The notes beneath the pieces were generated by a model, which ran no database searches, had not been told where the DNA came from, and saw only the letters and a list, made by a program, of their open reading frames with translations. Of a DNA stretch of 7,114 nucleotides, positions 1 to 5,873 are shown in pieces. Made by a program: the position numbers and the translations under genes. The stretch comes from Gaiellales bacterium (GTDB lineage Bacteria; Actinomycetota; Thermoleophilia; Gaiellales; F1-60-MAGs149), in the NCBI GenBank assembly GCA_030831375.1, contig JAURLF010000152.1, forward strand, positions 1 through 7,114, read 5' to 3'. Each line of letters begins with the position of its first letter. Position 1 is the stretch's first letter.

Positions 1-179
1 AGGTCGAGGGCGACCTGCGCCGCGAGCGCTCCGCGAACATCAAGCGCCTGATGGAGATCGGCTGCTACCGCGGCCTGCGCCATCGCCGCGGCCTGCCGGT
101 CAACGGCCAGCGCACCCGCACCAACGCCCGCACCCGCAAGGGCCCGAAGAAGACCGTCGGGCGCGCCCGCAAGGGCTAG
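1..179 (+). CDS. rpsM: 30S ribosomal protein S13, C-terminal part (5' end outside window)
   Basis: S13 sits in the head of the small ribosomal subunit, contacts 16S rRNA and the P-site tRNA, and helps form bridges to the large subunit. Only the last 58 codons are present; the reading frame begins at base 3. The translation contains the S13 hallmark RGLRHRRGLPVNGQRT followed by TNARTRKGPKKT and a basic tail ending ARKG, which is the tRNA-contacting extension. The gene ends with TAG at 177-179. It is followed 19 nt later by rpsK, the usual order in the bacterial alpha operon. The family match is unambiguous despite truncation at the window edge. Nothing looks damaged in the visible part. Confidence 0.96.
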   Translation, partial: VEGDLRRERSANIKRLMEIGCYRGLRHRRGLPVNGQRTRTNARTRKGPKKTVGRARKG

Positions 180-188
180 AAAGGAACG

Positions 189-194
189 AAGGAG
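189..194 (+). promoter_or_regulatory. Shine-Dalgarno sequence of rpsK
   Basis: AAGGAG lies 4 nt before the ATG at 199, complementary to the 16S rRNA 3' end. The spacing is slightly short, but the match is strong and it fixes the rpsK start. Confidence 0.7.
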
Positions 195-198
195 CTTC

Positions 199-606
199 AT
201 GGCCCCTCCCCGCAGGACCGGTGGAACGCGCGGACGCACGCGCCGCAAGGTGCGCAAGAACGTCGCGGTCGGACAGGCGCACATCAAGACGTCGTTCAAC
301 AACACGATCGTCGCCCTGACCGACAAGGAGGGCAACGTCCTCGCCTGGAAGAGCGCCGGCGCCGCCGGCTTCAAGGGCTCGCGCAAGTCGACGCCCTTCG
401 CCGCCCAGGTGACCGCCGACCTGTGCGCCCGCGAGGGCATGGAGCACGGCCTGCAGAAGGTCGAGGTGTTCCTCAAGGGGCCCGGCTCGGGCCGCGAGAC
501 CGCGATGCGGTCCCTGCAGGCCGCCGGCCTCGAGATCATCGGGGTGCGCGACGTGTCCCCGCAGGCCCACAACGGCTGCCGCGCCCGCAAGCGGCGGCGG
601 GTCTAG
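199..606 (+). CDS. rpsK: 30S ribosomal protein S11
   Basis: S11 is a platform protein of the small subunit that binds 16S rRNA near the decoding-site side of the E site. The 135-residue product matches the family's usual 129-135. Residues 17-30 are a basic entry (RKVRKNVAVGQAHI), then come the family blocks FNNTIVALTD, SAGAAGFKGSRKSTPFAAQ and EVFLKGPGSGRE, and the C-terminal HNGC and KRRRV. The C-terminal segment reads DVSPQAHNGCRARKRRRV where most bacteria have DVTPIPHNGCRPPKRRRV, so two normally conserved proline-containing spots differ. The Asn of HNG, an isoaspartate site in E. coli S11, is kept. The ATG is preceded by a good ribosome binding site, and the TAG stop is 13 nt before rpsD. 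Confidence 0.98.
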   Translation: MAPPRRTGGTRGRTRRKVRKNVAVGQAHIKTSFNNTIVALTDKEGNVLAWKSAGAAGFKGSRKSTPFAAQVTADLCAREGMEHGLQKVEVFLKGPGSGRETAMRSLQAAGLEIIGVRDVSPQAHNGCRARKRRRV

Positions 607-611
607 GGAGG
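605..611 (+). promoter_or_regulatory. Shine-Dalgarno sequence of rpsD
   Basis: AGGGAGG begins inside the rpsK stop codon and ends 8 nt before the ATG at 620. The near-ideal spacing makes it the likely ribosome binding site for S4. Confidence 0.7.
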
Positions 612-619
612 CAGGCGAG

Positions 620-1240
620 ATGGCCCGCGTGACCGATCCGAAGTGCCGCCAGTGCCGCCGCGAGGGCGTGAAGCTGTTCCTCAAGGGTGAGCGCTGCCTG
701 ACCGAGAAGTGCGCCGTCGAGCGCCGCTCGTACCCGCCCGGCCAGCACGGCCGCGGCCGCATCAAGCAGTCCGAGTACCTGCTGCAGCTGCGCGAGAAGC
801 AGAAGGCGCGCCGCTACTACGGCGTCCTCGAGAAGCAGTTCCGCAACTACTACGAGAAGGCGTCGCGCAAGCAGGGCATCACGGGCGAGGAGCTCCTGCG
901 CCTGCTCGAGATGCGCCTCGACAACGTCGTCTACCGGCTCGGCTTCGCCGCCTCGCGCGCGCAGGCCCGGCAGCTGGTCCGCCACGGCCACTTCTTCGTG
1001 AACGGCCGCCGCGTCAACATCCCGTCGTACCAGGTGCGCACCGACGACATCGTGTCGCTGCGCCCGGGCGCAGCCGGCGAGGCCGCCGTGCGCAGCGCGA
1101 CGGACCTGACGGCGAGCGTGGCCAACTGGCTGCAGGCCGACCACGACAACCTCACGGGCAAGGTGCTGCGCATGCCCGACCGCGATGAGATCGACACCCC
1201 TGTCCAGGAACAGCTGATCGTGGAGCTGTACTCGAAGTGA
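620..1240 (+). CDS. rpsD: 30S ribosomal protein S4, zinc-binding (four-cysteine) type
   Basis: S4 is a primary 16S rRNA-binding protein that nucleates assembly of the 5' domain. In many bacteria it also regulates translation of its own operon. The product is 206 residues, as usual for the family. The N-terminus has Cys9, Cys12, Cys26 and Cys31 (CX2C, 13 residues, CX4C), the same positions as the zinc ligands of Thermus S4. Next comes SYPPGQHGRGR, then a helical region rich in Lys and Tyr, then the S4 RNA-binding domain from about residue 98 (MRLDNVVYRLGFA, HGHFFVNGRRVNIPSY), ending with EQLIVELYSK. Streptomycete S4 has lost these cysteines, so the zinc type is informative about lineage. The TGA overlaps the rpoA GTG by 4 nt, suggesting coupled translation. 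Confidence 0.98.
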   Translation: MARVTDPKCRQCRREGVKLFLKGERCLTEKCAVERRSYPPGQHGRGRIKQSEYLLQLREKQKARRYYGVLEKQFRNYYEKASRKQGITGEELLRLLEMRLDNVVYRLGFAASRAQARQLVRHGHFFVNGRRVNIPSYQVRTDDIVSLRPGAAGEAAVRSATDLTASVANWLQADHDNLTGKVLRMPDRDEIDTPVQEQLIVELYSK

Positions 1241-2205
1241 GCACCCGCATGCTTGATTTCCAGATGCCGCAGATCGTCCACGAGGAGGTCTCCGCCACGG
1301 AGGGCGTCTTCGTCGTGGAGCCGCTCGAGCGCGGCTTCGGCTACACGTTCGGCAACTCCCTGCGCCGTGTGCTGCTCTCGTCGCTCGAGGGCGCCGCGGT
1401 CACCAGCGTCCGCATCGAGGGCGTGCAGCACGAGTTCACGACGGTGCCGGGCGTCCGCGAGGACGTGACCGACATCATCCTCAACCTGAAGGGCCTCGTC
1501 CTGCGCATGGAGGGCGACGCCGCCGAGGTGGAGGCCGACATCGTCAAGTCCGGCCCGGGCGTGGTCACGGCCGGCGACATCAGCGTCGCGGGTGACGTCG
1601 AGATCCTCAACAAGGACCTCGTCATCTGCAACCTCGCCGCGAAGTCGAAGCTCGAGCTGTCCCTGACGATCGGGCGCGGCCGCGGCTACGTCTCCGCCGA
1701 CGGCAACAAGGACCTCGAGACGACGATCGGCGTGATCCCCGTCGACTCGATCTTCTCGCCGATCCGCCGCGTCACGTACACGGTCGAGCCGGCCCGCGTC
1801 GGCTCCGACACGGACTTCGACAAGCTCACGCTGCACGTCAAGACGAACGGCGCGGTCGACCCGAAGGACGCCGTCACGAAGGCCGCCGAGATCCTGATCC
1901 GGCAGCTCAACATCTTCGCCAACATGGACACGGCCGAGCTGGCCCGCTCGCTCGAGCGTCAGGCGCCGGCCGAGTACGACGCGGCGCCCGCGAACGGGAT
2001 GGAGCACATCCTGATCGAGGAGCTCGAGCTCGGCGTCCGCTCGTACAACTGCCTCAAGCGCGTCGGCATCGAGACGGTCGGCGACCTCGTCGCCAAGTCG
2101 GACCGCGACCTCGCCTCGATCCCGAACTTCGGCCGCAAGTCGATCGACGAGATCCGCGCCGCGCTCGCCGCGCACGGCCTGCGCCTGCGGGGGGACGAGG
2201 GCTAG
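1237..2205 (+). CDS. rpoA: DNA-directed RNA polymerase subunit alpha
   Basis: The alpha subunit dimerises to start RNA polymerase assembly, and its C-terminal domain contacts UP elements and activators. The N-terminal domain shows GYTFGNSLRRVLLSSLEG (from about residue 35), HEFTTVPGVREDVTDIILNLK and VIPVDSIFSPIRRVTY. After a linker, the C-terminal domain spans roughly residues 255-320, with VRSYNCLKRVGI carrying the Arg, Asn and Cys equivalent to E. coli R265/N268/C269, and IPNFGRKSIDEI. With the GTG at 1237 it is 322 residues. The start could instead be the ATG at 1249 (318 residues, MLDFQMPQI), where GTGAG sits 7 nt upstream. The GTG overlaps the rpsD stop and has GGAG at 1222-1225, 11 nt before it. 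The two starts differ by only four residues. It ends in TAG, 2 nt before rplQ. Confidence 0.98.
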   Translation: MSTRMLDFQMPQIVHEEVSATEGVFVVEPLERGFGYTFGNSLRRVLLSSLEGAAVTSVRIEGVQHEFTTVPGVREDVTDIILNLKGLVLRMEGDAAEVEADIVKSGPGVVTAGDISVAGDVEILNKDLVICNLAAKSKLELSLTIGRGRGYVSADGNKDLETTIGVIPVDSIFSPIRRVTYTVEPARVGSDTDFDKLTLHVKTNGAVDPKDAVTKAAEILIRQLNIFANMDTAELARSLERQAPAEYDAAPANGMEHILIEELELGVRSYNCLKRVGIETVGDLVAKSDRDLASIPNFGRKSIDEIRAALAAHGLRLRGDEG

Positions 2206-2207
2206 CG

Positions 2208-2561
2208 ATGCGCCACCAGCGACGGGGCAGGGGCCTGGGCCGGGACACGGCCCACCGCAAGGCCCTCTACGCGAACCTGACCGGCGCGCTCGTCGAGCAC
2301 GGCCGCATCACGACCACCCTCGCGAAGGCGAAGGAGGTCCGGCCGATCGCCGAGAAGATGGTCACCCTCGGCAAGCGCGGCGACCTGCATGCGCGCCGGC
2401 AGGCGAAGGCCTACCTGCGCTCGGGCGACGTCGTGCACGCGCTGTTCGCGGACATCGCGCCGCGCTTCACGGAGCGCCAGGGCGGCTACACCCGGATCGT
2501 CAAGCTCGGACCGCGCTCGGGGGACAACGCCGAGATGGCGATCCTCGAGTGGGTCGACTGA
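2208..2561 (+). CDS. rplQ: 50S ribosomal protein L17
   Basis: L17 is a large-subunit protein near the exit side of the peptide tunnel. The 117-residue product is a compact, typical bacterial L17. It starts MRHQRRGRGLGRDTAHRKAL and continues with the family blocks ITTTLAKAKEVRPIAEK, KRGDLHARRQA and GGYTRIVKLGPRSGD, ending AILEWVD. The ATG lies 2 nt after the rpoA stop, with GAGG at 2197-2200 in the rpoA tail serving as ribosome binding site at 7-nt spacing. L17 directly follows rpoA in most bacteria, so identity and context agree. No terminator-like hairpin is visible in the 19 nt to the next gene, so transcription probably runs on. Confidence 0.98.
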   Translation: MRHQRRGRGLGRDTAHRKALYANLTGALVEHGRITTTLAKAKEVRPIAEKMVTLGKRGDLHARRQAKAYLRSGDVVHALFADIAPRFTERQGGYTRIVKLGPRSGDNAEMAILEWVD

Positions 2562-2580
2562 CCGACCGGACGCGCGACTG

Positions 2581-3048
2581 ATGGCGGGCCTGACGGGCGA
2601 GCCGGAGCGGGTCTCGGCGGGAGCCGTCTCGATCCCCGTGCCCGCCGGCTGGGAGGACCGCACGGTCCCGACGCTCGTGGGACCGGCGTCGTCCGGCGCC
2701 CAGCCGAACGTCGTCGTCACCCGCGAGACCCTGTGCAGCTCGATGGGCCTCGGCGGGTTCTCGACGGGCTGGGTGCAGAAGCTCGCCGACCAGGTTCCCG
2801 TCCTCGAGACGCGGCCCGTGGAGCACATCGAGATCGGCGGCCACCCGGGTCACCTGCGCTGCGTCGAGTGGGAGGCCGCCGGGCTCCGGCTGCGCCAGCT
2901 CGTCGGCCTGACCACCGTCGGCCCGGACGCGTACGCGGTCGTCTGCACGGTGCACTCGTCCGACTTCGACGAGCTCGAGCCGGTCCTGCGCGCCCTGATC
3001 GAGGGCGTCGAGATCGGCGAGCGCGCCGCGGAGCACGCGGCGCCGTAG
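2581..3048 (+). CDS. DcrB/DUF1795-like protein of unknown function
   Basis: This 155-residue soluble protein has no signal peptide or membrane segment. Its layout resembles the DcrB-like DUF1795 family: an opening beta strand with SIPVPAGWEDRTV (residues 17-29), a long middle with QPNVVVTRE, a helical stretch around VQKLADQVPVLETRP, a strand pair carrying IGGHPGHLRCVEWEA, then LRQLVGLTTVGPDAYAVVCT and a closing helix DFDELEPVLRALIEG. Known relatives include the periplasmic lipoprotein DcrB and cytosolic chaperones of type VI effectors. Neither role fits a cytosolic protein in an actinobacterial ribosomal operon, so function is unknown. The ATG at 2581 is chosen because it is the first start after rplQ in frame; no clear ribosome binding site precedes it. 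The TAG stop is 10 nt before the next gene. The fold assignment is from pattern memory only. Confidence 0.75.
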   Translation: MAGLTGEPERVSAGAVSIPVPAGWEDRTVPTLVGPASSGAQPNVVVTRETLCSSMGLGGFSTGWVQKLADQVPVLETRPVEHIEIGGHPGHLRCVEWEAAGLRLRQLVGLTTVGPDAYAVVCTVHSSDFDELEPVLRALIEGVEIGERAAEHAAP

Positions 3049-3052
3049 GGGG
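3047..3052 (+). promoter_or_regulatory. Shine-Dalgarno sequence of the DoxX-like gene
   Basis: AGGGGG overlaps the preceding TAG stop and ends 6 nt before the GTG at 3059, which supports that GTG as the start. Confidence 0.5.
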
Positions 3053-3058
3053 CGCGTC

Positions 3059-3532
3059 GTGGCCTCGGACGGCGGTCGCAGCCTGATCGAGGGCGGCATC
3101 CCGGCGGCGCCGCCGAGCCTGATCGCGGGCGGCCTGCCGCGCGAGCCGCGTCAGCGCGGCTTCGCGGCCCTGATCCTGCTCGTCGTGCGGCTCGCGGCGG
3201 GCGCGGGCGCGCTCGTCCTCGCCGTGCGCATCCTGCGCGGCCACGCCGAGCTCGCGGCCGCCGCCCCCGACTGGGGCCTGCCCGCGCCGGCGCCGCTGCT
3301 GTGGGCCGGCGGCGGCCTGCTCGTCCTGTGCGGCCTCGCGCTCGTCCTCGGCCTCGCGCCGCGGCTCGCGGCGCTCGTCGCGCTGGTCATCTGCCTCGTC
3401 GCGGTCGCCACGGCGGGCCGCACGCTCGGCGGCGGTGCGCTCTGGAGCCCGGCGCTCGTCGCCGTCGGCTGCCTGGTCGTCGTCTGGCGGGGCGGCGGCG
3501 GCGCGCAGCTCCTGAACCGCATCGACCCCTGA
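3059..3532 (+). CDS. DoxX-like four-helix membrane protein
   Basis: This is a 157-residue integral membrane protein. A hydrophilic N-terminal tail (residues 1-33) is followed by about four hydrophobic segments: roughly 35-58, 79-99, 102-119 and 128-143. The order of elements resembles DoxX: helix one with VRLAAGAGALVLAVRIL, then a short polar stretch, GLPAPAPLLWAGGGLLVLCG, a helix ending in LGLAPRLAAL, and a C-terminal LLNRIDP. DoxX proteins are small membrane proteins, some linked to redox or stress functions; the role here cannot be read from sequence. The tail has two copies of SLIxGGxP at residues 8-15 and 20-27. The gene lies 10 nt after the DcrB-like gene and 2 nt before truA, so it is cotranscribed. 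The family call is moderate; the membrane topology is clear. Confidence 0.72.
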   Translation: MASDGGRSLIEGGIPAAPPSLIAGGLPREPRQRGFAALILLVVRLAAGAGALVLAVRILRGHAELAAAAPDWGLPAPAPLLWAGGGLLVLCGLALVLGLAPRLAALVALVICLVAVATAGRTLGGGALWSPALVAVGCLVVVWRGGGGAQLLNRIDP

Positions 3533-3534
3533 GC

Positions 3535-4281
3535 GTGCGCCCGACCCGCCTCGACCTCGCCTACGACGGCACGGGCTTCCAGGGCTGGGCCGCGCAGCAT
3601 CACGCCCGCACGGTCGAGGGCGAGCTGACGCGCGCCCTCGTCGAGCTGCACGGCGGCGTCGGGGAGGTCGTCGTCGCGGGGCGCACCGACACGGGCGTGC
3701 ACGCCACGGGCCAGGTCGTCAGCGTGGCGCTCGCGGGCGGCCCGCCCGTGCAGAACCTGCCGCGCGCCCTCAACGACCTCCTGCCCGACGACATCGCCGT
3801 CCACGCGGCCGCGGAGGCCGATCCGGGCTTCAGCGCGCGCTTCTCGGCGCGCTCGCGCTCGTACGGGTACGCGGTCCGGCTCGGGCCGGTGCGCGATCCG
3901 CTGATGAGCCGACGCGAGCTGCACGAGCCGCGCCCGCTCGACCGCGGCGTGCTCGACCGGATGGCGGCGGCGATCGTGGGCGAGCACGACTTCACGGCGT
4001 TCACGCCGGCCGAGACGCAGCACCGCACCTTCACGCGCACGGTGCTCGCCGCGCGCTGGCTCGAGACCGAGCGCGGTCTGCGCTTCGAGATCACCGCCAA
4101 CGCCTTCCTGCGGCACATGGTGCGCACGCTCGTGGGCACGATGGTAGAGACGGCGCGCGGCGACCGCGGGACCGACCCGGACGCCTTCCCGGGGCTGCTC
4201 GAGGGGCGCCCGCGCGCCGAGGCGGGCTGGACGGCGCCGCCGCACGGGCTCTGCCTCGAGCGCGTCGACTACTCCGACTGA
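3535..4281 (+). CDS. truA: tRNA pseudouridine(38-40) synthase TruA
   Basis: TruA converts uridines 38, 39 and 40 of the tRNA anticodon stem-loop to pseudouridine. The 248-residue protein opens with LDLAYDGTGFQGWAAQ and carries the catalytic motif GRTDTGVHA, with the nucleophile Asp52 (equivalent to E. coli Asp60). Residues 108-113 (RSYGYA) hold the conserved aromatic active-site region. Later come GEHDFTAF and the C-terminal FLRHMVRTLVGT from residue 191. It ends GLCLERVDYSD, as the family does. The GTG at 3535 is only 2 nt after the preceding stop and has no clear ribosome binding site, so translation is probably coupled. truA following rplQ is a common arrangement; here two extra genes intervene. 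All key residues are present. Confidence 0.97.
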   Translation: MRPTRLDLAYDGTGFQGWAAQHHARTVEGELTRALVELHGGVGEVVVAGRTDTGVHATGQVVSVALAGGPPVQNLPRALNDLLPDDIAVHAAAEADPGFSARFSARSRSYGYAVRLGPVRDPLMSRRELHEPRPLDRGVLDRMAAAIVGEHDFTAFTPAETQHRTFTRTVLAARWLETERGLRFEITANAFLRHMVRTLVGTMVETARGDRGTDPDAFPGLLEGRPRAEAGWTAPPHGLCLERVDYSD

Positions 4282-4293
4282 GCGGCGGGGCCG

Positions 4294-4308
4294 CCCGCGA
4301 CCCGCGGG
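4294..4308 (+). terminator. GC hairpin after truA (possible weak terminator)
   Basis: CCCGCG (4294-4299), loop ACC, then CGCGGG (4303-4308) gives a perfect 6-bp all-GC stem 12 nt after the truA stop. No T-run follows, so it is not a classical intrinsic terminator. In DNA this rich in GC such stems also arise by chance. It sits just before the proposed surE -10 hexamer, where a boundary between transcripts would make sense. Confidence 0.3.
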
Positions 4309-4314
4309 TATCGT
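4309..4314 (+). promoter_or_regulatory. Putative -10 element for a leaderless surE transcript
   Basis: TATCGT matches the actinobacterial TANNNT pattern and ends 8 nt before the surE GTG. Transcription would then start at or next to the start codon. No recognisable -35 element lies 17 nt upstream, and surE has no Shine-Dalgarno sequence, which is consistent with a leaderless mRNA. Confidence 0.45.
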
Positions 4315-4322
4315 GAGACGGC

Positions 4323-5108
4323 GTGCGCGCGCTCCTCACCAACGACGACGGCATCGACTCGCCCGGGCTGCATGCGCTCGCCGTGGCGCTGGCCGACGCC
4401 TTCGAGGTGGTGGTGGTCGCGCCCCGGGACAACCAGTCAGCGGTCGCGCGCGGCATCACGATCCGCGATGAGCTCGAGGTCGAGGCGCGCGACGTGCCGG
4501 GCGCCGTCGAGGCCCACGCGCTGACGGGCACCCCCGTCGACTGCGTGCGCTTCGCCGACGTCGGGCTCGCCGGCGGGTCCTTCGACGTCGTCGTGTCGGG
4601 CGCCAACCTCGGCGTCAACCTCGGGGACGACGTGACCTACTCGGGCACCGTGGCCGCCGCGATGGAGGCGGTGCTGCTGGGTCGCCCGGGCCTGGCCGTC
4701 TCGCAGCAGCCCGAGTCGGGCGAGATCCACCACATCGCGGGCGGCGCCTACGCGTTCGGCACGGCGCAGCGGCTCGTGCCGGTGCTCGCGTCCGAGCTCG
4801 CGGCGGGGCGGCTCGGACGCGACGTGGTCCTCAACCTCAACTGCCCGGCCGGTACCGCGCGCGGCGTCCGCACGGCGCGGCTCGGGCGGCGCATCTGGTC
4901 GGACCAGGTCGCCCTCGTCGAGCAGGACGACGGACGCCGACGCTTCCGGCTGTACGGCGCCGACTCCGACTACCACCGCGAGCCCGGCACGGACTTCGCG
5001 GCGATCGCCGACGGCTACGCGTCCCTGACGGCGCTGCACGTCGACCCCGAGCACCCGCAGGGGCCGGAGCTCCTCGAGCGCCTCGACACGGCCGTCGCCG
5101 ACGTGTGA
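4323..5108 (+). CDS. surE: 5'/3'-nucleotidase SurE
   Basis: SurE is a metal-dependent phosphatase that removes phosphate from 5'- and 3'-nucleoside monophosphates and is linked to stationary-phase survival. The 261-residue product has the family signature LLTNDDGIDSPG at the N-terminus. The metal ligands sit at their usual numbers: Asp8, Asp9, Ser39 (in APRDNQSA) and Asn95 (in VSGANLGVNLGDD), followed by VTYSGTVAAAMEA. A middle block holds VVLNLNCPAG, and the C-terminus carries DSDYHREPGTDFAAIADGYASLTAL, typical of the family. The GTG at 4323 is the only start that preserves the signature. It lies 41 nt after truA, the largest same-strand gap between neighbouring genes here, and probably has its own promoter. 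The gene ends TGA at 5106-5108 with no terminator seen. Confidence 0.97.
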   Translation: MRALLTNDDGIDSPGLHALAVALADAFEVVVVAPRDNQSAVARGITIRDELEVEARDVPGAVEAHALTGTPVDCVRFADVGLAGGSFDVVVSGANLGVNLGDDVTYSGTVAAAMEAVLLGRPGLAVSQQPESGEIHHIAGGAYAFGTAQRLVPVLASELAAGRLGRDVVLNLNCPAGTARGVRTARLGRRIWSDQVALVEQDDGRRRFRLYGADSDYHREPGTDFAAIADGYASLTALHVDPEHPQGPELLERLDTAVADV

Positions 5109-5230
5109 TCCGGCTAGCCGCACGGGCGTTCCGGATCCGCTCCGGTGGCCAGACCGCGAACGTGCGGATCGTCACCGGCGACAACGTGGCGTCCTCCGCA
5201 CCGGTCACGCTGACGGTCCGGGCGCCGTAG
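5105..5230 (+). pseudogene. Remnant of the C-terminal end of a beta-sandwich protein, or a 41-residue mini-gene
   Basis: A short open frame starts at a GTG overlapping the surE stop and runs 41 codons to TAG at 5228-5230. About 36 of the 40 sense codons after the start end in G or C, as in the genes around it. The last half reads VRIVTGDNVASSAPVTLTV followed by RAP, which is the style of the final strand of an Ig-like or fibronectin-like domain at the end of a secreted protein. No domain start, signal peptide or ribosome binding site is visible. I favour the fossil 3' end of a gene whose body was deleted when surE and its neighbour came together. A genuine small protein coupled to surE cannot be ruled out. 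Confidence 0.4.
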
Positions 5231-5242
5231 GGGTCGGGCGGC

Positions 5243-5800
5243 TCAGTCCTCGTCGAGCCAGGCGCTCGGCGTCGAGCGGGACTGCTCTTCGAGCACGAGG
5301 TCGAGGCGGCTCGGCGGCGGCAGGTCGTCGCGCTCCTCGCCGTCGAAGCGGTGCTCGCGCAGGAGCACCTGCGCGACGCGCAGTCGGTCGATCGCGGCGG
5401 GCGCGGCGGCGCCGATCAGCTCGCCGGCCTGCAGCCACTCGACGACCTCCTCGAGCAGGTCGCAGGCCGAGATCAGGGCGCCGGCGGGCGACGGCTCATC
5501 GCCGACGGCGCGCGCGATCAGCGCGGCGGCGAGCTCGTCGCCGTCCTTGCGCAGCACGTCGCCGCGCCGGGTCGTCCAGCGGGCCCCCGTCGCCGTCGCG
5601 GCCAAGAGGCGCGCGGCCTGGGCCTGCGCGGCCGCGAGGCGGGCCTGGCCGCCGCGCAGGCGACCCTCGCGCAGGAGCCGCTCGCAGCCGAGGATCAGCA
5701 GGATCCCGAAGGAGGTGCGGCGCAGGCCGCGCTCGATCACGGCGGACGGCGCCGACCAGTAGATCTGCTGCTGCAGGGGCGTCAGATGGCTGCTCGGCAT
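5243..5800 (-). CDS. Hypothetical alpha-helical protein, family not recognised
   Basis: This 185-residue protein is read on the minus strand from ATG (5800-5798) to TGA (5245-5243). I do not recognise the family. Codon third positions are almost all G or C in this frame, which supports it over the overlapping plus-strand frames. The sequence is rich in Ala, Leu, Arg and Glu and should be mostly helical: LTPLQQQIYWSAPSAVIERG, then a hydrophobic helix FGILLILGCERLL, a long Ala/Gln/Arg helix (about 50-70), then SACDLLEEVVEWLQAGELIG, and an acidic C-terminus ending AWLDED. There is no signal peptide, and the single short hydrophobic run is too weak to call a membrane anchor. It has no Shine-Dalgarno but a TACGCT hexamer 6 nt upstream. 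It converges with surE and diverges from the HAD gene. Confidence 0.78.
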   Translation of the reverse strand: MPSSHLTPLQQQIYWSAPSAVIERGLRRTSFGILLILGCERLLREGRLRGGQARLAAAQAQAARLLAATATGARWTTRRGDVLRKDGDELAAALIARAVGDEPSPAGALISACDLLEEVVEWLQAGELIGAAAPAAIDRLRVAQVLLREHRFDGEERDDLPPPSRLDLVLEEQSRSTPSAWLDED

Positions 5801-5806
5801 GGGCGT

Positions 5807-5812
5807 AGCGTA
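5807..5812 (-). promoter_or_regulatory. Putative -10 element for the minus-strand hypothetical gene
   Basis: On the minus strand TACGCT lies 6 nt before the ATG at 5800 and fits TANNNT. No -35 element is evident. A leaderless transcript is implied, as for surE and the HAD gene. Confidence 0.4.
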
Positions 5813-5860
5813 GAGGCCTCGACCGTCGTTTCGCGGGCCACCGGCCGCCGGACCGCCGCC

Positions 5861-5866
5861 TAGGCT
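5861..5866 (+). promoter_or_regulatory. Putative -10 element for the HAD hydrolase gene
   Basis: TAGGCT ends 7 nt before the GTG at 5874 and fits TANNNT. The upstream region has no Shine-Dalgarno sequence and no obvious -35 hexamer. Together with the opposite-strand hexamer at 5807-5812, it makes the 73-nt gap 5801-5873 a divergent promoter region. Confidence 0.45.
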
Positions 5867-5873
5867 TCGTCGC

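Noticed and set aside
100..765. Minus-strand 221-codon frame across rpsM, rpsK and rpsD
   Set aside because: It is antisense to three certain ribosomal protein genes and has no recognisable motif.
931..2175. A 414-codon open frame on the minus strand across rpsD and rpoA
   Set aside because: It lies entirely opposite two certain genes. Long antisense frames are expected in very GC-rich coding DNA, and the translation is a low-complexity Arg/Asp/Val/Leu-rich shadow with no motif.
2389..2580. A 64-residue upstream extension of the DcrB-like protein overlapping rplQ
   Set aside because: The extension is Arg/Ser-rich and out of frame with L17. The recognisable fold begins after the ATG at 2581.
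5111..5120. Perfect 10-bp palindrome CGGCTAGCCG just after surE
   Set aside because: There is no loop and no T-run, so it is not a terminator. As an operator it is unsupported by any promoter nearby, and it falls inside the short coding-like fragment.
5351..5863. A plus-strand 170-codon frame opposite the hypothetical gene
   Set aside because: Its residues are an Arg/Gly/Ala/Gln-rich shadow, and the minus-strand frame has the better third-position GC and a plausible helical protein.
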